From VXPW01 sp965115815 (GTDB lineage: Bacteria; Pseudomonadota; Alphaproteobacteria; TMED109), in the NCBI GenBank assembly GCA_965115815.1, contig OZ220465.1:2976001-3040000 (forward strand): a DNA stretch of 64,000 nucleotides, read 5' to 3'. Positions 44,356-52,655 of the stretch are shown here, one piece after another. Below the pieces are notes generated by a model that did not search any database, was not told the DNA's origin, and was given only the letters and a program-made list of their open reading frames with translations. The position numbers and the translations under genes are program-made. Within the stretch, counting starts at the first letter, position 1. The number at the start of each line of letters is the position of its first letter.

Positions 44356-44843
44356 CGAACAGGAAGATCTCCTTGGGCGGGCCTGCCCACCGGCACCAAG
44401 ATCGGTACCCCGTCCTATCGATCATGAAATCATCAGCCACTGCCGATTCACCTTGGTGGACCGTCCGAACGAGAACCCATCTCCTTGGCGAATTCGGGGC
44501 CGACCGCAGCAGGACCGGTGCCTCCATCGGAAATGCACGGAGCTACCCCCGATTCATCCTCCCTGATCAGACATTTGAGAACAACGGATTTGCCCTGGGT
44601 TCCATGGCCAGCCCGGAATGCACCGCAGAGGGGCAATGCCCCGAGGGCAAGCCAATCGATGTGGGCCCGAGACAAGGCCGCGAGGGCGGGTCCTTTCGAT
44701 GGATGCCGTCGCGCACCGGACCGAGCAGGGATCGAGATGCCGTGACGGCCCCGGCACGCACGAACCAGCCGCGAGAGTTCGCGCGGATCCGAGGCATGGC
44801 GGCCGCAACCCGCTACCATGAGGGCGATCCTTCGGAGGAGGCG
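44356..44843. other. Flank between IS66 copy B and the CinA-like gene
   Basis: About 490 bases. Next to the element, the minus strand can be read as VADDFMIDRTGYRSWCRW, then AGPPKEIFLFG, which looks like protein and runs into the IS end, so an ORF may have been cut there. I do not recognise it. The remainder shows no gene and should include the promoter of the downstream gene. Confidence 0.4.
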
Positions 44844-45599
44844 ATGCCTCGAGACACCCCCACTTCGGCACTGCTCGTGATCGGCAACGAGATTCTCTCG
44901 GGCCGCACCCAGGACCGCAATGTCGCGCACGTTGCGACCCGGATGTCGGCCATCGGCGTTCGGCTGATGGAAGTACGGGTCGTCCCGGATGTGCGCGAGC
45001 GAATCATGGCGGCCGTCCGGGAACTGTCTTCGGACTGGGACTATCTCTTCACGACCGGCGGCATCGGGCCCACGCACGACGACATCACGACCGAGTGCGT
45101 GGCAGCTGCAATGGGCGCCGGCGTGGAGCGCAACGCCGAAGCGTGCCGCCGCCTCCGCGCCCACTACGAGGGGACGGACATCGAACTCAACGAAGCTCGG
45201 CTCCGGATGGCGAATGTCCCGGTCGGCGCCGTCCTCATTGACAATCCGGTATCGGCAGCCCCCGGGTTCCGGATCGGCAACGTGTTCGTGCTGGCCGGCG
45301 TGCCGGCCATCATGCAGGCCATGCTGGCGGCCGTGGAACCGCAGCTGTGCCGCGGTCCGCCGCTCCGGTCGCGCACCATTGTCGCCAGTCGGCCGGAAGG
45401 CGCGATCGCGGAACCCCTCTCGGAGGTCGCTTCCGAGTTTCCCGACGTGGAGATCGGATCGTACCCCTTCTATCGACCGCCCGACATCGGGACCAGTCTC
45501 GTGCTGCGGGCCGTCGACATCCGACAGCTGGACCGGTGTGCGGAGGCCGTGCGCCGGTTCCTCGTCCGAATGAGCGTTCCGTTTCGGGAAGAAGCGTGA
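44844..45599 (+). CDS. CinA-like molybdopterin-binding domain protein
   Basis: A 251-residue protein made of the MoCF-biosynthesis/CinA N-terminal domain only: ALLVIGNEILSGRTQDRN, FTTGGIGPTHDDITTE, LAGVPAIMQAML and a C-terminal beta/alpha tail. The amidase domain of full CinA is absent, as in many proteobacterial 'competence/damage-inducible protein A' homologues. The ATG at 44844 follows GGAGGAGGCG. Family knowledge: such domains may hydrolyse ADP-ribose-like or pyridine nucleotide compounds; the substrate here is unknown. The tRNA-Leu gene follows 45 bases later. Confidence 0.9.
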   Translation: MPRDTPTSALLVIGNEILSGRTQDRNVAHVATRMSAIGVRLMEVRVVPDVRERIMAAVRELSSDWDYLFTTGGIGPTHDDITTECVAAAMGAGVERNAEACRRLRAHYEGTDIELNEARLRMANVPVGAVLIDNPVSAAPGFRIGNVFVLAGVPAIMQAMLAAVEPQLCRGPPLRSRTIVASRPEGAIAEPLSEVASEFPDVEIGSYPFYRPPDIGTSLVLRAVDIRQLDRCAEAVRRFLVRMSVPFREEA

Positions 45600-45644
45600 G
45601 CAGCGGCCGAGGCCCGATGGATCGGTATGCTGACGCCGGGGCCT

Positions 45645-45959
45645 GCGGGCGTGGCGGAATTGGCAGACGCGACGGACTTGCGGGATGTTGAGTGCCTGTC
45701 GGGAAACCGGCAGTGCAGAACCGCTCAAATTCGGGGAAGGCTGACCGGCGGTGCCGTTGCTGATCCCGAGCCAAGCCTGCGCTTCCTAGCAGGAAGGTGT
45801 AGAGACTAGACGGGCGGCGCCTGGGACCGGATCGGCGGTGACGGCGAAGGGATAGTCCAGACCACGAACGCGCTGCAGGCGCGGCGGCGAAAGCCGAGGT
45901 GGTACGAAAATCCGTTTCTCCGAAGGAGAGTGAGGGTTCGATCCCCTCCGTCCGCACCA
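45645..45959 (+). tRNA. tRNA-Leu(UAA), interrupted by a group I intron
   Basis: The exons are 45645-45679 and 45907-45959, together 88 bases with an encoded CCA. The acceptor stem GCGGGCG pairs with CGTCCGC. Joining the exons makes the anticodon arm ACGGA-CTTAAAA-TCCGT, anticodon UAA. A long variable arm (CTCCGAAGGAG) and the T arm GGGTTCGATCCC complete a standard leucine tRNA. The intron lies between anticodon bases U34 and A35, the position used by the tRNA-Leu introns of cyanobacteria and plastids. Confidence 0.93.
45680..45906 (+). ncRNA. Group I self-splicing intron (IC3-like) in tRNA-Leu
   Basis: 227 bases without an ORF. The 5' exon ends in U and the intron in G, as required. The internal guide GAGU pairs with exon ACUU through a U-G wobble at the splice site (P1). 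P2 is CTGTCGG-GAAA-CCGGCAG. The core segments match those of the Anabaena intron: CAAATTCGGGGAA (P region), TGATCCCGAGCCAAGCC (Q) and GGTGTAGAGACTAGACGG (R/P7). Splicing needs only guanosine and Mg2+ in relatives. Confidence 0.92.
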
Positions 45960-46065
45960 AGCCCCGATGCTGCACCTTCCACGCGCGTGCCTGCAGCGGC
46001 CGGAGCGGATGGCTGGCGTCGGGTGATCATCGGCATGCTGGCCGGTCACCTGTCCTCGTGCGCGT

Positions 46066-46296
46066 TCACCCGAGCTTTTTGCCGTGCGCTTCCAAGACGC
46101 CCTTGTACCCGTCGATCCGTTGGCGGCTGAGCTTCTCCAGGGCCGCGCCCACTTCCTTGGGATCGAAACCGTGGGCGCGATGAAAGGCATCCTGATCCTT
46201 GAGGTAGGCCTGCTCCAGCGCTGCATCGTGCTCGAGCTTTTCGTGGAGGTCGCGAAGCCGGTCCAGCATGGATCGGTCGTCAGGGGTCTGGGTCAT
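46066..46296 (-). CDS. Small acidic helical protein, unknown function
   Basis: A 76-residue soluble protein, probably all helical (MLDRLRDLHEKLEHDAALEQ, then LEKLSRQRIDGYKGVLEAHG). The ATG at 46296 has AAGGAGAACCG ahead of it. It overlaps the end of the upstream secreted-protein gene by 17 bases, so the three genes 47268-46066 form one operon. I do not recognise a family. Confidence 0.65.
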   Translation of the reverse strand: MTQTPDDRSMLDRLRDLHEKLEHDAALEQAYLKDQDAFHRAHGFDPKEVGAALEKLSRQRIDGYKGVLEAHGKKLG

Positions 46297-46675
46297 GGTT
46301 CGGTTCTCCTTGAGAGGTTGCCGCGCGCGCCAGTCGCACTCCGTCGTGGTAGCGAGCCAGCTCGCGGTTCGAATAGGCGGAGCGCACGGACAGCGAGTAC
46401 GGGACGGGGTCTCCGCCCGCGCTGATGGAACACGATAGCTGTGCCTGAAGGGCATCCTGGCCTTCGAGCCCGAGGCCGTTCCAGCGCTCCGCGTCGATGC
46501 GCAGGACATAGCGGAGTTCGTCCCCCTCCCGGGACGCCCGGAATGCCACCGTGTTGGCGGCCAGGAGATCCTGAACCGCAGCCCGGCATTCCGGCCAGGA
46601 GACGGGCGATGCGAGCCCGATCCCGGCATGCAGCCCCGCGACCAGTCCGGCGACGATCCAGCCGGCCCGCTTCAT
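46280..46675 (-). CDS. Secreted protein of unknown function
   Basis: A 131-residue protein with a signal peptide (MKRAGWIVAGLVAGLHAGIG, cleavage near LAS). The mature part has two cysteines (WPECRAAV and QLSCSISA) and beta-rich character. Its ATG overlaps the stop of the Sel1-type gene as ATGA, indicating translational coupling. The function is unknown. Confidence 0.62.
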   Translation of the reverse strand: MKRAGWIVAGLVAGLHAGIGLASPVSWPECRAAVQDLLAANTVAFRASREGDELRYVLRIDAERWNGLGLEGQDALQAQLSCSISAGGDPVPYSLSVRSAYSNRELARYHDGVRLARAATSQGEPNHDPDP

Positions 46676-47268
46676 GGCACCGGAAACTCCGATGCAAGGT
46701 CGCGGCTGCGGATTCGGGCAAACGCGAAGTCGTTGGTATCGAAGCTGTCCAAGATCAGATCCCGGTTGCGGGCACCGTCGCCGCTCCCCCGTTCGGCCGC
46801 GAGGAGAAAATAGGCAAATCCTTCGAGACGGTCCTCTTCCACGCCGATCCCGTAGAGGAACATGTATCCGATGCTGCTGAATGCATCGGCGTCCCCGTGC
46901 CGGGCTGCACGACGGTAGAACTCGAGAGCCCTTGTCCGGTCGCGTTCCACCCCCTTGCCCTCGAAGTACAGCAGGCCCAGGTTGTAGAGGGCCGTGGGAT
47001 GGTTCTGATCTCCGGCCAACCCGTACCAGCGCGCGGCGCGGCCATAGTCCTGAGGAACGCCCTGGCCGGTGTCGTGCAGAATTCCGAGGTTGAACTGCGC
47101 GTCGGCGTCGCCGTCTTCGGCCAGCGGCCGCAAGGCCGATACGAGGGCCACGGCATCCCCCTCCGCAAATGCCTGCCGCACATCGGCCCAGTCGGCGACG
47201 GCCGGCGCCCCTCCCCCCAGTGCGAGCGTCAGGGCCGCGGTCCGCGCTGCCCACGTGCGGATGATCAT
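46672..47268 (-). CDS. Secreted Sel1-repeat protein
   Basis: A 198-residue protein with a signal peptide (TAALTLALGGGAPAVA) followed by three to four Sel1-like repeats of about 36 residues: DADAQFNLGILHDTGQGVPQ, TALYNLGLLYFEGKGVERD and DAFSSIGYMFLYGIGVEED. Sel1 repeats form alpha-solenoids that bind partner proteins in the periplasm. It is the first gene of the small operon. Confidence 0.85.
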   Translation of the reverse strand: MIIRTWAARTAALTLALGGGAPAVADWADVRQAFAEGDAVALVSALRPLAEDGDADAQFNLGILHDTGQGVPQDYGRAARWYGLAGDQNHPTALYNLGLLYFEGKGVERDRTRALEFYRRAARHGDADAFSSIGYMFLYGIGVEEDRLEGFAYFLLAAERGSGDGARNRDLILDSFDTNDFAFARIRSRDLASEFPVP

Positions 47269-47284
47269 CGTTTCCCCTCCCCGA

Positions 47285-47830
47285 TCATCCGGATCGCGGC
47301 ACGCCAGCGGTGCCGGAGACAGATGTCGGATGGTATGCGCAATCTTTTGTCAGCAAACATGGTCTGTTCTTGCCGATCATCGCTGTTCCCACGATCGCTC
47401 CCTCCGGTGCATCGCCGCCAAGTCCGCATCGTAGCACCGCCTCCGGTGTAGGGCTGACCACCGGGCAGATACCCCGGACCCGGCGAACCAGCCGTGGAAT
47501 TATGCCGGCCGTCCGTGATGGGGGCACGCGCCTCCGCCCCGGCCCGAGGAGACTTCGGGAACATCGAGCCCTCAGAAGCTTCTCCGCTCGTGCATTGTGG
47601 CGTTTCCTGCAGGAACGGCAGGGCGGCGAGGACATTGTGGAAGGTGGTCGCCGGAGGAACGGTATGGCGTTCGTTGCCGGGGCTCCGGAATGCCTCGACC
47701 GACTCCGGTTGCTCCCGCGAGAGCAGGGTGGCGAACTGGGCGATCGCGGTCACGCCCCGGTCGCGGTCACGTCCTGATCGTTGGCCGGCCGGGCGGCGAC
47801 GGCCAGGGCCGGAAGGGGGCGAAGCGAATG
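47285..47830 (-). pseudogene. Probable ISAs1-family transposase remnant
   Basis: On the minus strand from about 47790, the reading RDRGVTAIAQFATLLSREQP, then TTFHNVLAALPFLQ resembles the N-terminal domain of ISAs1-type transposases. Further pieces continue in another frame down to about 47300 (EGAIVGTAMIGKNRPCLLTK). The sequence is too decayed to define ends or repeats. Confidence 0.5.
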
Positions 47831-48164
47831 ACGTCGACTGCGGACGTGGCGGGGGGTCGGGCACTTCCTCGAGGCATTCGAAGAGACTGCGCAACCGGGA
47901 TCTCTCTCTCTGAACTCGTAACGGCGTTCGGCACGCTCCGAGGTTGGGGTCTCGCTGCGGCTCGACGCCCCGGGAGCCATGCCGGAGCGGACCGCCGGCA
48001 CCCGGGACGAGGCGCACGCTTCCGGGTCGCGAGCTCCGGCCCGGGCCGCAGCAGGCGCAGGACCGAACCGGAAATCGGTGGGAATGGATCCCAAGACCGG
48101 AACGGCCGACGTCGCGGGCGCCGGATCGGACAGAGGTTCGAAGTCTGCGGAAGGCGGAAGGACC

Positions 48165-48935
48165 TCATTCGGACCATCGGGTCACGAGCTCGTCCATTTC
48201 GTCGAGAAACGAGGGATCGTGCGGCTCCGCGACGTGACGTTGGTTCCAGAGTCCGGACGCGCGTACCCCCTCTCGATCGCTGAAGGCCCCCAGCCATCGG
48301 TCCGACGGAGCATCGACGGCCGGCGTCCGGGCGTGGCTGAGCAAGGCGATGGCATTTTGCTCGACCCAACCGCGCTTGCTTGCCGGGCCCGGCGGGTCGT
48401 CAATGCCGAGCCACAGGAACGGCATCCGGCCGATGTATTCGCTGACCCGCCGCTCGAGATCGATCTCTGCGCGCTGCACTCGCGCGCGGTCCCAGCCGAG
48501 TTTGCGGGCGGCGGCGGGGTCCGATTCGTCCCCCCAGCTCGGGGGCAAGGGAGCGTCGCCACGGTGCGCGAGCGCCGAGCCGACGAGCTTCCGAAAGATC
48601 GACCCTCGGTGATGGCCGGCGCCGGATCGGGAGCTCCCCCGGTGAGTCGCGAGTCGATTCCACAACGACGTTCCGGCCGCCGTCTTCAACGCGTGGGTGC
48701 CGATCCGTGTCACGCGCAGACCCGCGTCGGGGTCGCTTCGGGGCTCCCCGGCCTCGAAGAAGAAGTATACGCCGCGGCGAGGCCACTCCATCCGCCCGTC
48801 GCAGGTCGCGAGATGTCGGTATCCCCCGGTACGCTCCGAGATGCGCGAAAGAAGGGCGTAGAAACGATGGGTATCGGCGACGCGGCCGGGCGCCGGTTCG
48901 GCGGCGTTCACGAACGGACCCGGTCGGACAGCCAT
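48165..48935 (-). CDS. GIY-YIG-like nuclease-family protein, unassigned
   Basis: A 256-residue protein. The block WPRRGVYFFFEAGEPRSD, then TRIGTHAL and TSLWNRLATHRGS resembles the GIY-YIG core (GVYFF... RIGTHAL... RL..H), followed by HHRGSIFRKLVGSAL. A region around IDLERRVSEYIGRMPFLWL follows. The start overlaps the end of the DUF6884-type gene by 28 bases, so the two are probably made together. Family knowledge: such pairs occur in scattered genomes, sometimes in accessory regions; I know of no proven function. Confidence 0.65.
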   Translation of the reverse strand: MAVRPGPFVNAAEPAPGRVADTHRFYALLSRISERTGGYRHLATCDGRMEWPRRGVYFFFEAGEPRSDPDAGLRVTRIGTHALKTAAGTSLWNRLATHRGSSRSGAGHHRGSIFRKLVGSALAHRGDAPLPPSWGDESDPAAARKLGWDRARVQRAEIDLERRVSEYIGRMPFLWLGIDDPPGPASKRGWVEQNAIALLSHARTPAVDAPSDRWLGAFSDREGVRASGLWNQRHVAEPHDPSFLDEMDELVTRWSE

Positions 48936-49435
48936 GCGAGCTGCTGGCCGATGCCCATTCCCTCCATCGGCACATGGAGCCTGATCCCCCGCCCGCGCAC
49001 TTCCGGTTCAAGGAATTCGCGGTATGCCCTCCCCGCGAAGAGGGTCACGGAACGGACCCCCGCCAAGCGGGGGGCGAGATCCTCGATCACGCCGCGTGCC
49101 CATGTGCGTCGCCGGTACACCGGCAGGGCCTTCAGCGTCTCGTCGTACGGATCGATCGTCGCATTCGGATCGAGGAGCCCGTGCTTCGCGGACAGGATGT
49201 ACCACGGGCAACCGAGCGCTTCGACGCAGGCGCGGGCCTTCCGGAACCAGGGAGAAACGTACAGATCCCGGGCCGGAGACGCCCTGGATCGCTTCACGCT
49301 GACGCAGGAAACCAGACCTAGGTCGGCGCTCCGCCACCGTTCGCGTTCGGGCGGGGCGTTGCATGGGGATGGGGCAGGATTCCTGCGGGCCTTCGGCATC
49401 GTGCAGTTCTCCGACGGGGGCTCCGGGAGCAGCAT
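48908..49435 (-). CDS. DUF6884-type protein
   Basis: A 175-residue protein with the DUF6884 pattern: LGLVSCVSVKRSRASPARDL, YVSPWFRKARACVEALGCPW, YILSAKHGLLDPNATIDPYD and VTLFAGRAYREFL. The start is uncertain; codons at 49435 and 49399 are possible and the conserved part begins near residue 35. Family knowledge: the domain is related to uracil-DNA-glycosylase-like or nucleotide-modifying folds and is often phage- or defence-linked, but its reaction is unproven. It is coupled to the GIY-YIG-like gene downstream. Confidence 0.75.
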   Translation of the reverse strand: MLLPEPPSENCTMPKARRNPAPSPCNAPPERERWRSADLGLVSCVSVKRSRASPARDLYVSPWFRKARACVEALGCPWYILSAKHGLLDPNATIDPYDETLKALPVYRRRTWARGVIEDLAPRLAGVRSVTLFAGRAYREFLEPEVRGRGIRLHVPMEGMGIGQQLAWLSDRVRS

Positions 49436-49466
49436 CGGCCCTCCTGCCCGACCAAGGACCGGCCGG

Positions 49467-49541
49467 TGGTGCCGGCGGCAGGACTTGAACCCGCAGCCTT
49501 CCGCTTACAAGGCGGGTGCTCTACCGTTGAGCTACGCCGGC
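49467..49541 (-). tRNA. tRNA-Thr(UGU)
   Basis: A 75-base tRNA including an encoded CCA. The acceptor stem is GCCGGCG/CGCCGGC, the D arm GCTC-AACGGTA-GAGC, the anticodon loop CTTGTAA (anticodon UGU) and the T arm GCGGGTTCAAGTCCTGC. One mismatch at the top of the anticodon stem. Confidence 0.93.
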
Positions 49542-49685
49542 CCGGCGGCCGGATGGAGCCGGAAGTATAGACGGAGCCGGACGCATAGGGTGTGCCGGTG
49601 CCGCCCGTCGGCGGGGGCGGGGTCAGGCTCCGGGTGTGCTACCCTGAAGGCGTGCTCCGCGCCGTTCCCGAAAGGCCGCGTCCAG

Positions 49686-50669
49686 ATGCAGCAGAAGCTT
49701 GCCGCGGTTTCTCCGCCTCCCGACGAGGGGTTTGCCGAACGCTTGATGACGACGATGGCAACCACCATCGTCGGTCAGCACGAGATGCTGGAGCGGATCG
49801 TGATCGCGCTGCTGGCGAACGGCCACGTGCTGATCGAGGGGGCGCCGGGGCTGGCGAAGACCCGGGCCGTGACCACCTTGGCGGCCGCGATTTCCGCGAG
49901 TTTCCGGCGAATCCAGTTTACGCCGGACCTCCTGCCCGCCGACCTCGTGGGCACCATGATCTATGAACCGAAACAGGCGGAGTTCCGGATTCGGCGCGGC
50001 CCCATCTTCGCCAACATCGTCCTTGCGGACGAGATCAACCGGGCCCCGGCCAAGGTCCAAAGTGCGCTGCTCGAGGCCATGCAGGAGCGACAGGTCACCA
50101 TCGGCGACCAGAGCGAGGCGCTTCCGGCGCCGTTCATGGTGCTCGCGACCCAGAACCCGATCGAGCAGGACGGCACCTACCCGCTTCCCGAGGCGCAGAT
50201 GGACCGGTTCATCTTCATGCTCCGTACCCGGTATCCGGACCGGGAACAGGAGATCGCCATCATGGACATGGTGGCGTTCACGGCCGAGGGTTCGATGCCC
50301 GATCCGGTGGTGTCCATCGACGAGATCGTTCGGGCGCGGCGGGCGGTCGATCGGGTCCGGATCGAGAGCTCGGTGAAGGAGTACATGGTGGATCTGGTGC
50401 GCGCGACCCGGTACATCGACCAGGTCGATGCCGAGCTCGCCGCGTATGTCACCCTGGGTGCGAGCCCCCGCGCCACGATCTTTCTCGCGATCGCGTCCCG
50501 GGCGCGGGCCTATCTGCAGGGGAGGGAGTACGTGACCCCGCAGGACGTCAAGGAGATCGCTCCCGATGTGCTGCGGCACCGGATTCTCACGTCGTACGAG
50601 GCCGAGGCCGACGGCATGACCACCGACGACCTGATCGCCAGGATCCTCGAACACGAGCCCGTCCCCTAA
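49686..50669 (+). CDS. MoxR-family AAA+ ATPase
   Basis: A 327-residue AAA+ protein. Walker A is GAPGLAKT, Walker B VLADEINRAP, sensor 1 ATQNPIEQDGTYPLPEAQMD and the arginine-finger region YVTLGASPRATI. The ATG at 49686 is chosen as the start of the conserved domain. It is the first gene of a six-gene operon with DUF58 and Bat-like proteins, spaced by -4 to +9 bases. Family knowledge: MoxR ATPases act as chaperones that insert cofactors or assemble envelope complexes together with von Willebrand A proteins. Confidence 0.95.
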   Translation: MQQKLAAVSPPPDEGFAERLMTTMATTIVGQHEMLERIVIALLANGHVLIEGAPGLAKTRAVTTLAAAISASFRRIQFTPDLLPADLVGTMIYEPKQAEFRIRRGPIFANIVLADEINRAPAKVQSALLEAMQERQVTIGDQSEALPAPFMVLATQNPIEQDGTYPLPEAQMDRFIFMLRTRYPDREQEIAIMDMVAFTAEGSMPDPVVSIDEIVRARRAVDRVRIESSVKEYMVDLVRATRYIDQVDAELAAYVTLGASPRATIFLAIASRARAYLQGREYVTPQDVKEIAPDVLRHRILTSYEAEADGMTTDDLIARILEHEPVP

Positions 50670-50673
50670 CGGA

Positions 50674-51585
50674 ATGGATACGGACCGCCGCCCGTCCGCC
50701 TCCCGGCGCGGGGTGCTGCGCCTGAAGATTCGCCCTAGGCGACCCATTGACGGAGCGGTGACGGGCGAATTCCTGAGCGTCTTCAAGGGGCGCGGGTCCG
50801 AGTTCGAGGAGCTCCGGGAGTACGTGCCCGGCGACGATGTCCGGACCATCGACTGGAAGGTCACGGCCCGCGCGGGCCGGCCGTTCGTCCGTCAGTACAT
50901 CGAGGAACGGGAGCTCACGGTGATCGCGGCGGTCGATGTCAGCGCCTCGCTTCGGCATGGCGGCGGTGTGCGGGACAAGGAGGCGAGGGCTCGCATGACG
51001 GCCGCATCGATCCTGTACGCCACCATCGGCAACAACGACCGTGCCGGTCTGCTCCTGTTCAGCGACCGCGTGGAATCATGGACCCGGCCGAAGAAGGGCA
51101 AGGCGCATGCGGTCGTTCTCGAGGAGCGGCTGAGGCGTGCCCGTCCGGAGGGCCGCGGCACCGATCTTCGGGGGGCGCTGATCCGGCTCGGAATCGTGGC
51201 CGGACGGCGGTCGCTGCTCTTCGTCCTCTCGGATTTTCTGGCCGCCGACTTCGAAGGTCCGCTTCGCGCGCTGACCTTGCGTCACGACGTGATCCCGGTG
51301 GTCTTCCGGGATCCGCTCGACGACGCCCTTCCCCGAGCGGGCCTGGTAGCCGTCCGTGACCTCGAGACGGGCGCGGAACGGGTCGTCGACTTCGACCATC
51401 CGCGGGTGCGCGCCCACTACGAGAACGCGGCGCTTCGACGGCTCGAGGAACGCTGGCGCATCTTCACGACGCTCGGACTCAAGCCGCTCGAGATGACGCG
51501 CGGCGACGACCCGGTCCAGGCGTTGACCCGCTACTTCCTGCGGCGCGCCGGAGTGGACGCCGGTCGGGCCGCAGCCTCGGCATGA
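50674..51585 (+). CDS. DUF58 domain protein
   Basis: A 303-residue protein with the DUF58 core: GEFLSVFKGRGSEFEELREY, VPGDDVRTIDWKVTAR and a von Willebrand A-like fold starting VIAAVDVSASLRHG (partial MIDAS). No membrane helices. It follows MoxR by 4 bases and overlaps the next gene by 4. DUF58 proteins are regular partners of MoxR ATPases. Confidence 0.92.
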   Translation: MDTDRRPSASRRGVLRLKIRPRRPIDGAVTGEFLSVFKGRGSEFEELREYVPGDDVRTIDWKVTARAGRPFVRQYIEERELTVIAAVDVSASLRHGGGVRDKEARARMTAASILYATIGNNDRAGLLLFSDRVESWTRPKKGKAHAVVLEERLRRARPEGRGTDLRGALIRLGIVAGRRSLLFVLSDFLAADFEGPLRALTLRHDVIPVVFRDPLDDALPRAGLVAVRDLETGAERVVDFDHPRVRAHYENAALRRLEERWRIFTTLGLKPLEMTRGDDPVQALTRYFLRRAGVDAGRAAASA

Positions 51586-52655
51586 TGCGAGGGGCGGTTC
51601 TGGCTGCCGCGTTCCTGGGGCTGGCCGCTCCGGCGGCGGGCAACGCTCCGGACGACATCCGGATCCGTCTGGTGGCCGAGCCGGCGGCGGTCCGGCCCGG
51701 CGAGGAATTCACGTTGTCGATTCATGCCGACATGCCGTGGGAAATCGGCGTGCACATTCCGCGCCGCTTCGATGCCATCGGGCCGTTCACGATCGTCGAA
51801 GGACATCAGGCCCGGGCCGTTCCCGTGGCCGAACGCCGTCGTTCCCATGCCACCTACCGTCTGCAGGCCCCGAACGAGCCGGGCAGCTACGAAATCGAGG
51901 GAATGCCGGCCTACGTGCAGCTGGTGCGCCTCGAGCGTCCGGGGGACTGCGACCGGGGGGCGGACCGGAAGCTCGTGACGGTGGCCGGCGCCGGAAGTCC
52001 GTTCGACGAGTGCAAGGAAGGCCCGGGCAGCCGCATCCAGCGCGTGATGCAGGGCGACCGCTTCCGGATCCTGTCGCCCCCCTTGGTCGTGGTGGTGTAC
52101 GACCGGGTTCCGCCCGATGCCGATTCGATGGAGCCCCGGGGCCTCGCGCCGCCGGTCCCGCTGCCCCCACCGGCGCACCCTTCGCCGTGGCGGTGGTGGG
52201 CGGCGCTGGCGGTGCTCACGGCGGCGGCCGGCGGGGCCTTGGTGTTCCGCCGCCGTTCGGCTGCCGCGTCGCCTCCGGTGCGGCCCGATGACCCGCCGCT
52301 GCCTGCCGGTATCGCGCTGGAGGCTCTGGCTCGCCTTCGCCGCGTCGTCGCCCGGGAATCGGGTCGTCCGGGGGAGGTGCCGGTCGAACTGGCGGCCGTG
52401 CTTCGCACCTACATCGAGCATCGACTGGGGTTGCCGGCGCTGCGGCGCACGACGGAAGAGACGATGTCGCAGCTCCCCGCCGTCACCCGCGGCGCCGGGC
52501 TCGCGGCCGGGCCCCTGGCCCGGAATGCCGAGAAGGTGCTGGCGATCTGTGATCTGGCCAAGTTCGCCGGACGCACGGCCACGCGGGACGATGTCGAAGC
52601 GGCGCTGGGCGCTGCTGAGGCGTTCGTGTCCCGCAGTTCGGAGAAGCCTGCATGA
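51582..52655 (+). CDS. BatD/DUF4381-like membrane protein
   Basis: A 357-residue protein with a signal peptide (MMRGAVLAAAFLGLAAPAAG), an extracytoplasmic beta-rich domain, one transmembrane helix around residue 210 (PWRWWAALAVLTAAAGGALV) and a cytoplasmic helical tail with AVLRTYIEHRLGLPALRRT, the pattern seen in DUF4381 proteins. Position between DUF58 and the two vWA proteins supports a BatD-like role in the envelope complex. Confidence 0.8.
   Translation: MMRGAVLAAAFLGLAAPAAGNAPDDIRIRLVAEPAAVRPGEEFTLSIHADMPWEIGVHIPRRFDAIGPFTIVEGHQARAVPVAERRRSHATYRLQAPNEPGSYEIEGMPAYVQLVRLERPGDCDRGADRKLVTVAGAGSPFDECKEGPGSRIQRVMQGDRFRILSPPLVVVVYDRVPPDADSMEPRGLAPPVPLPPPAHPSPWRWWAALAVLTAAAGGALVFRRRSAAASPPVRPDDPPLPAGIALEALARLRRVVARESGRPGEVPVELAAVLRTYIEHRLGLPALRRTTEETMSQLPAVTRGAGLAAGPLARNAEKVLAICDLAKFAGRTATRDDVEAALGAAEAFVSRSSEKPA

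Noticed and set aside
45680..45906. The tRNA-Leu region as a broken tRNA pseudogene
   Set aside because: Exon joining restores every tRNA stem, and the insert has group I core elements at a known intron site.
47979..49685. Long upstream extension of the moxR frame
   Set aside because: It crosses a tRNA and two genes on the other strand. The conserved MoxR sequence starts at the ATG at 49686.
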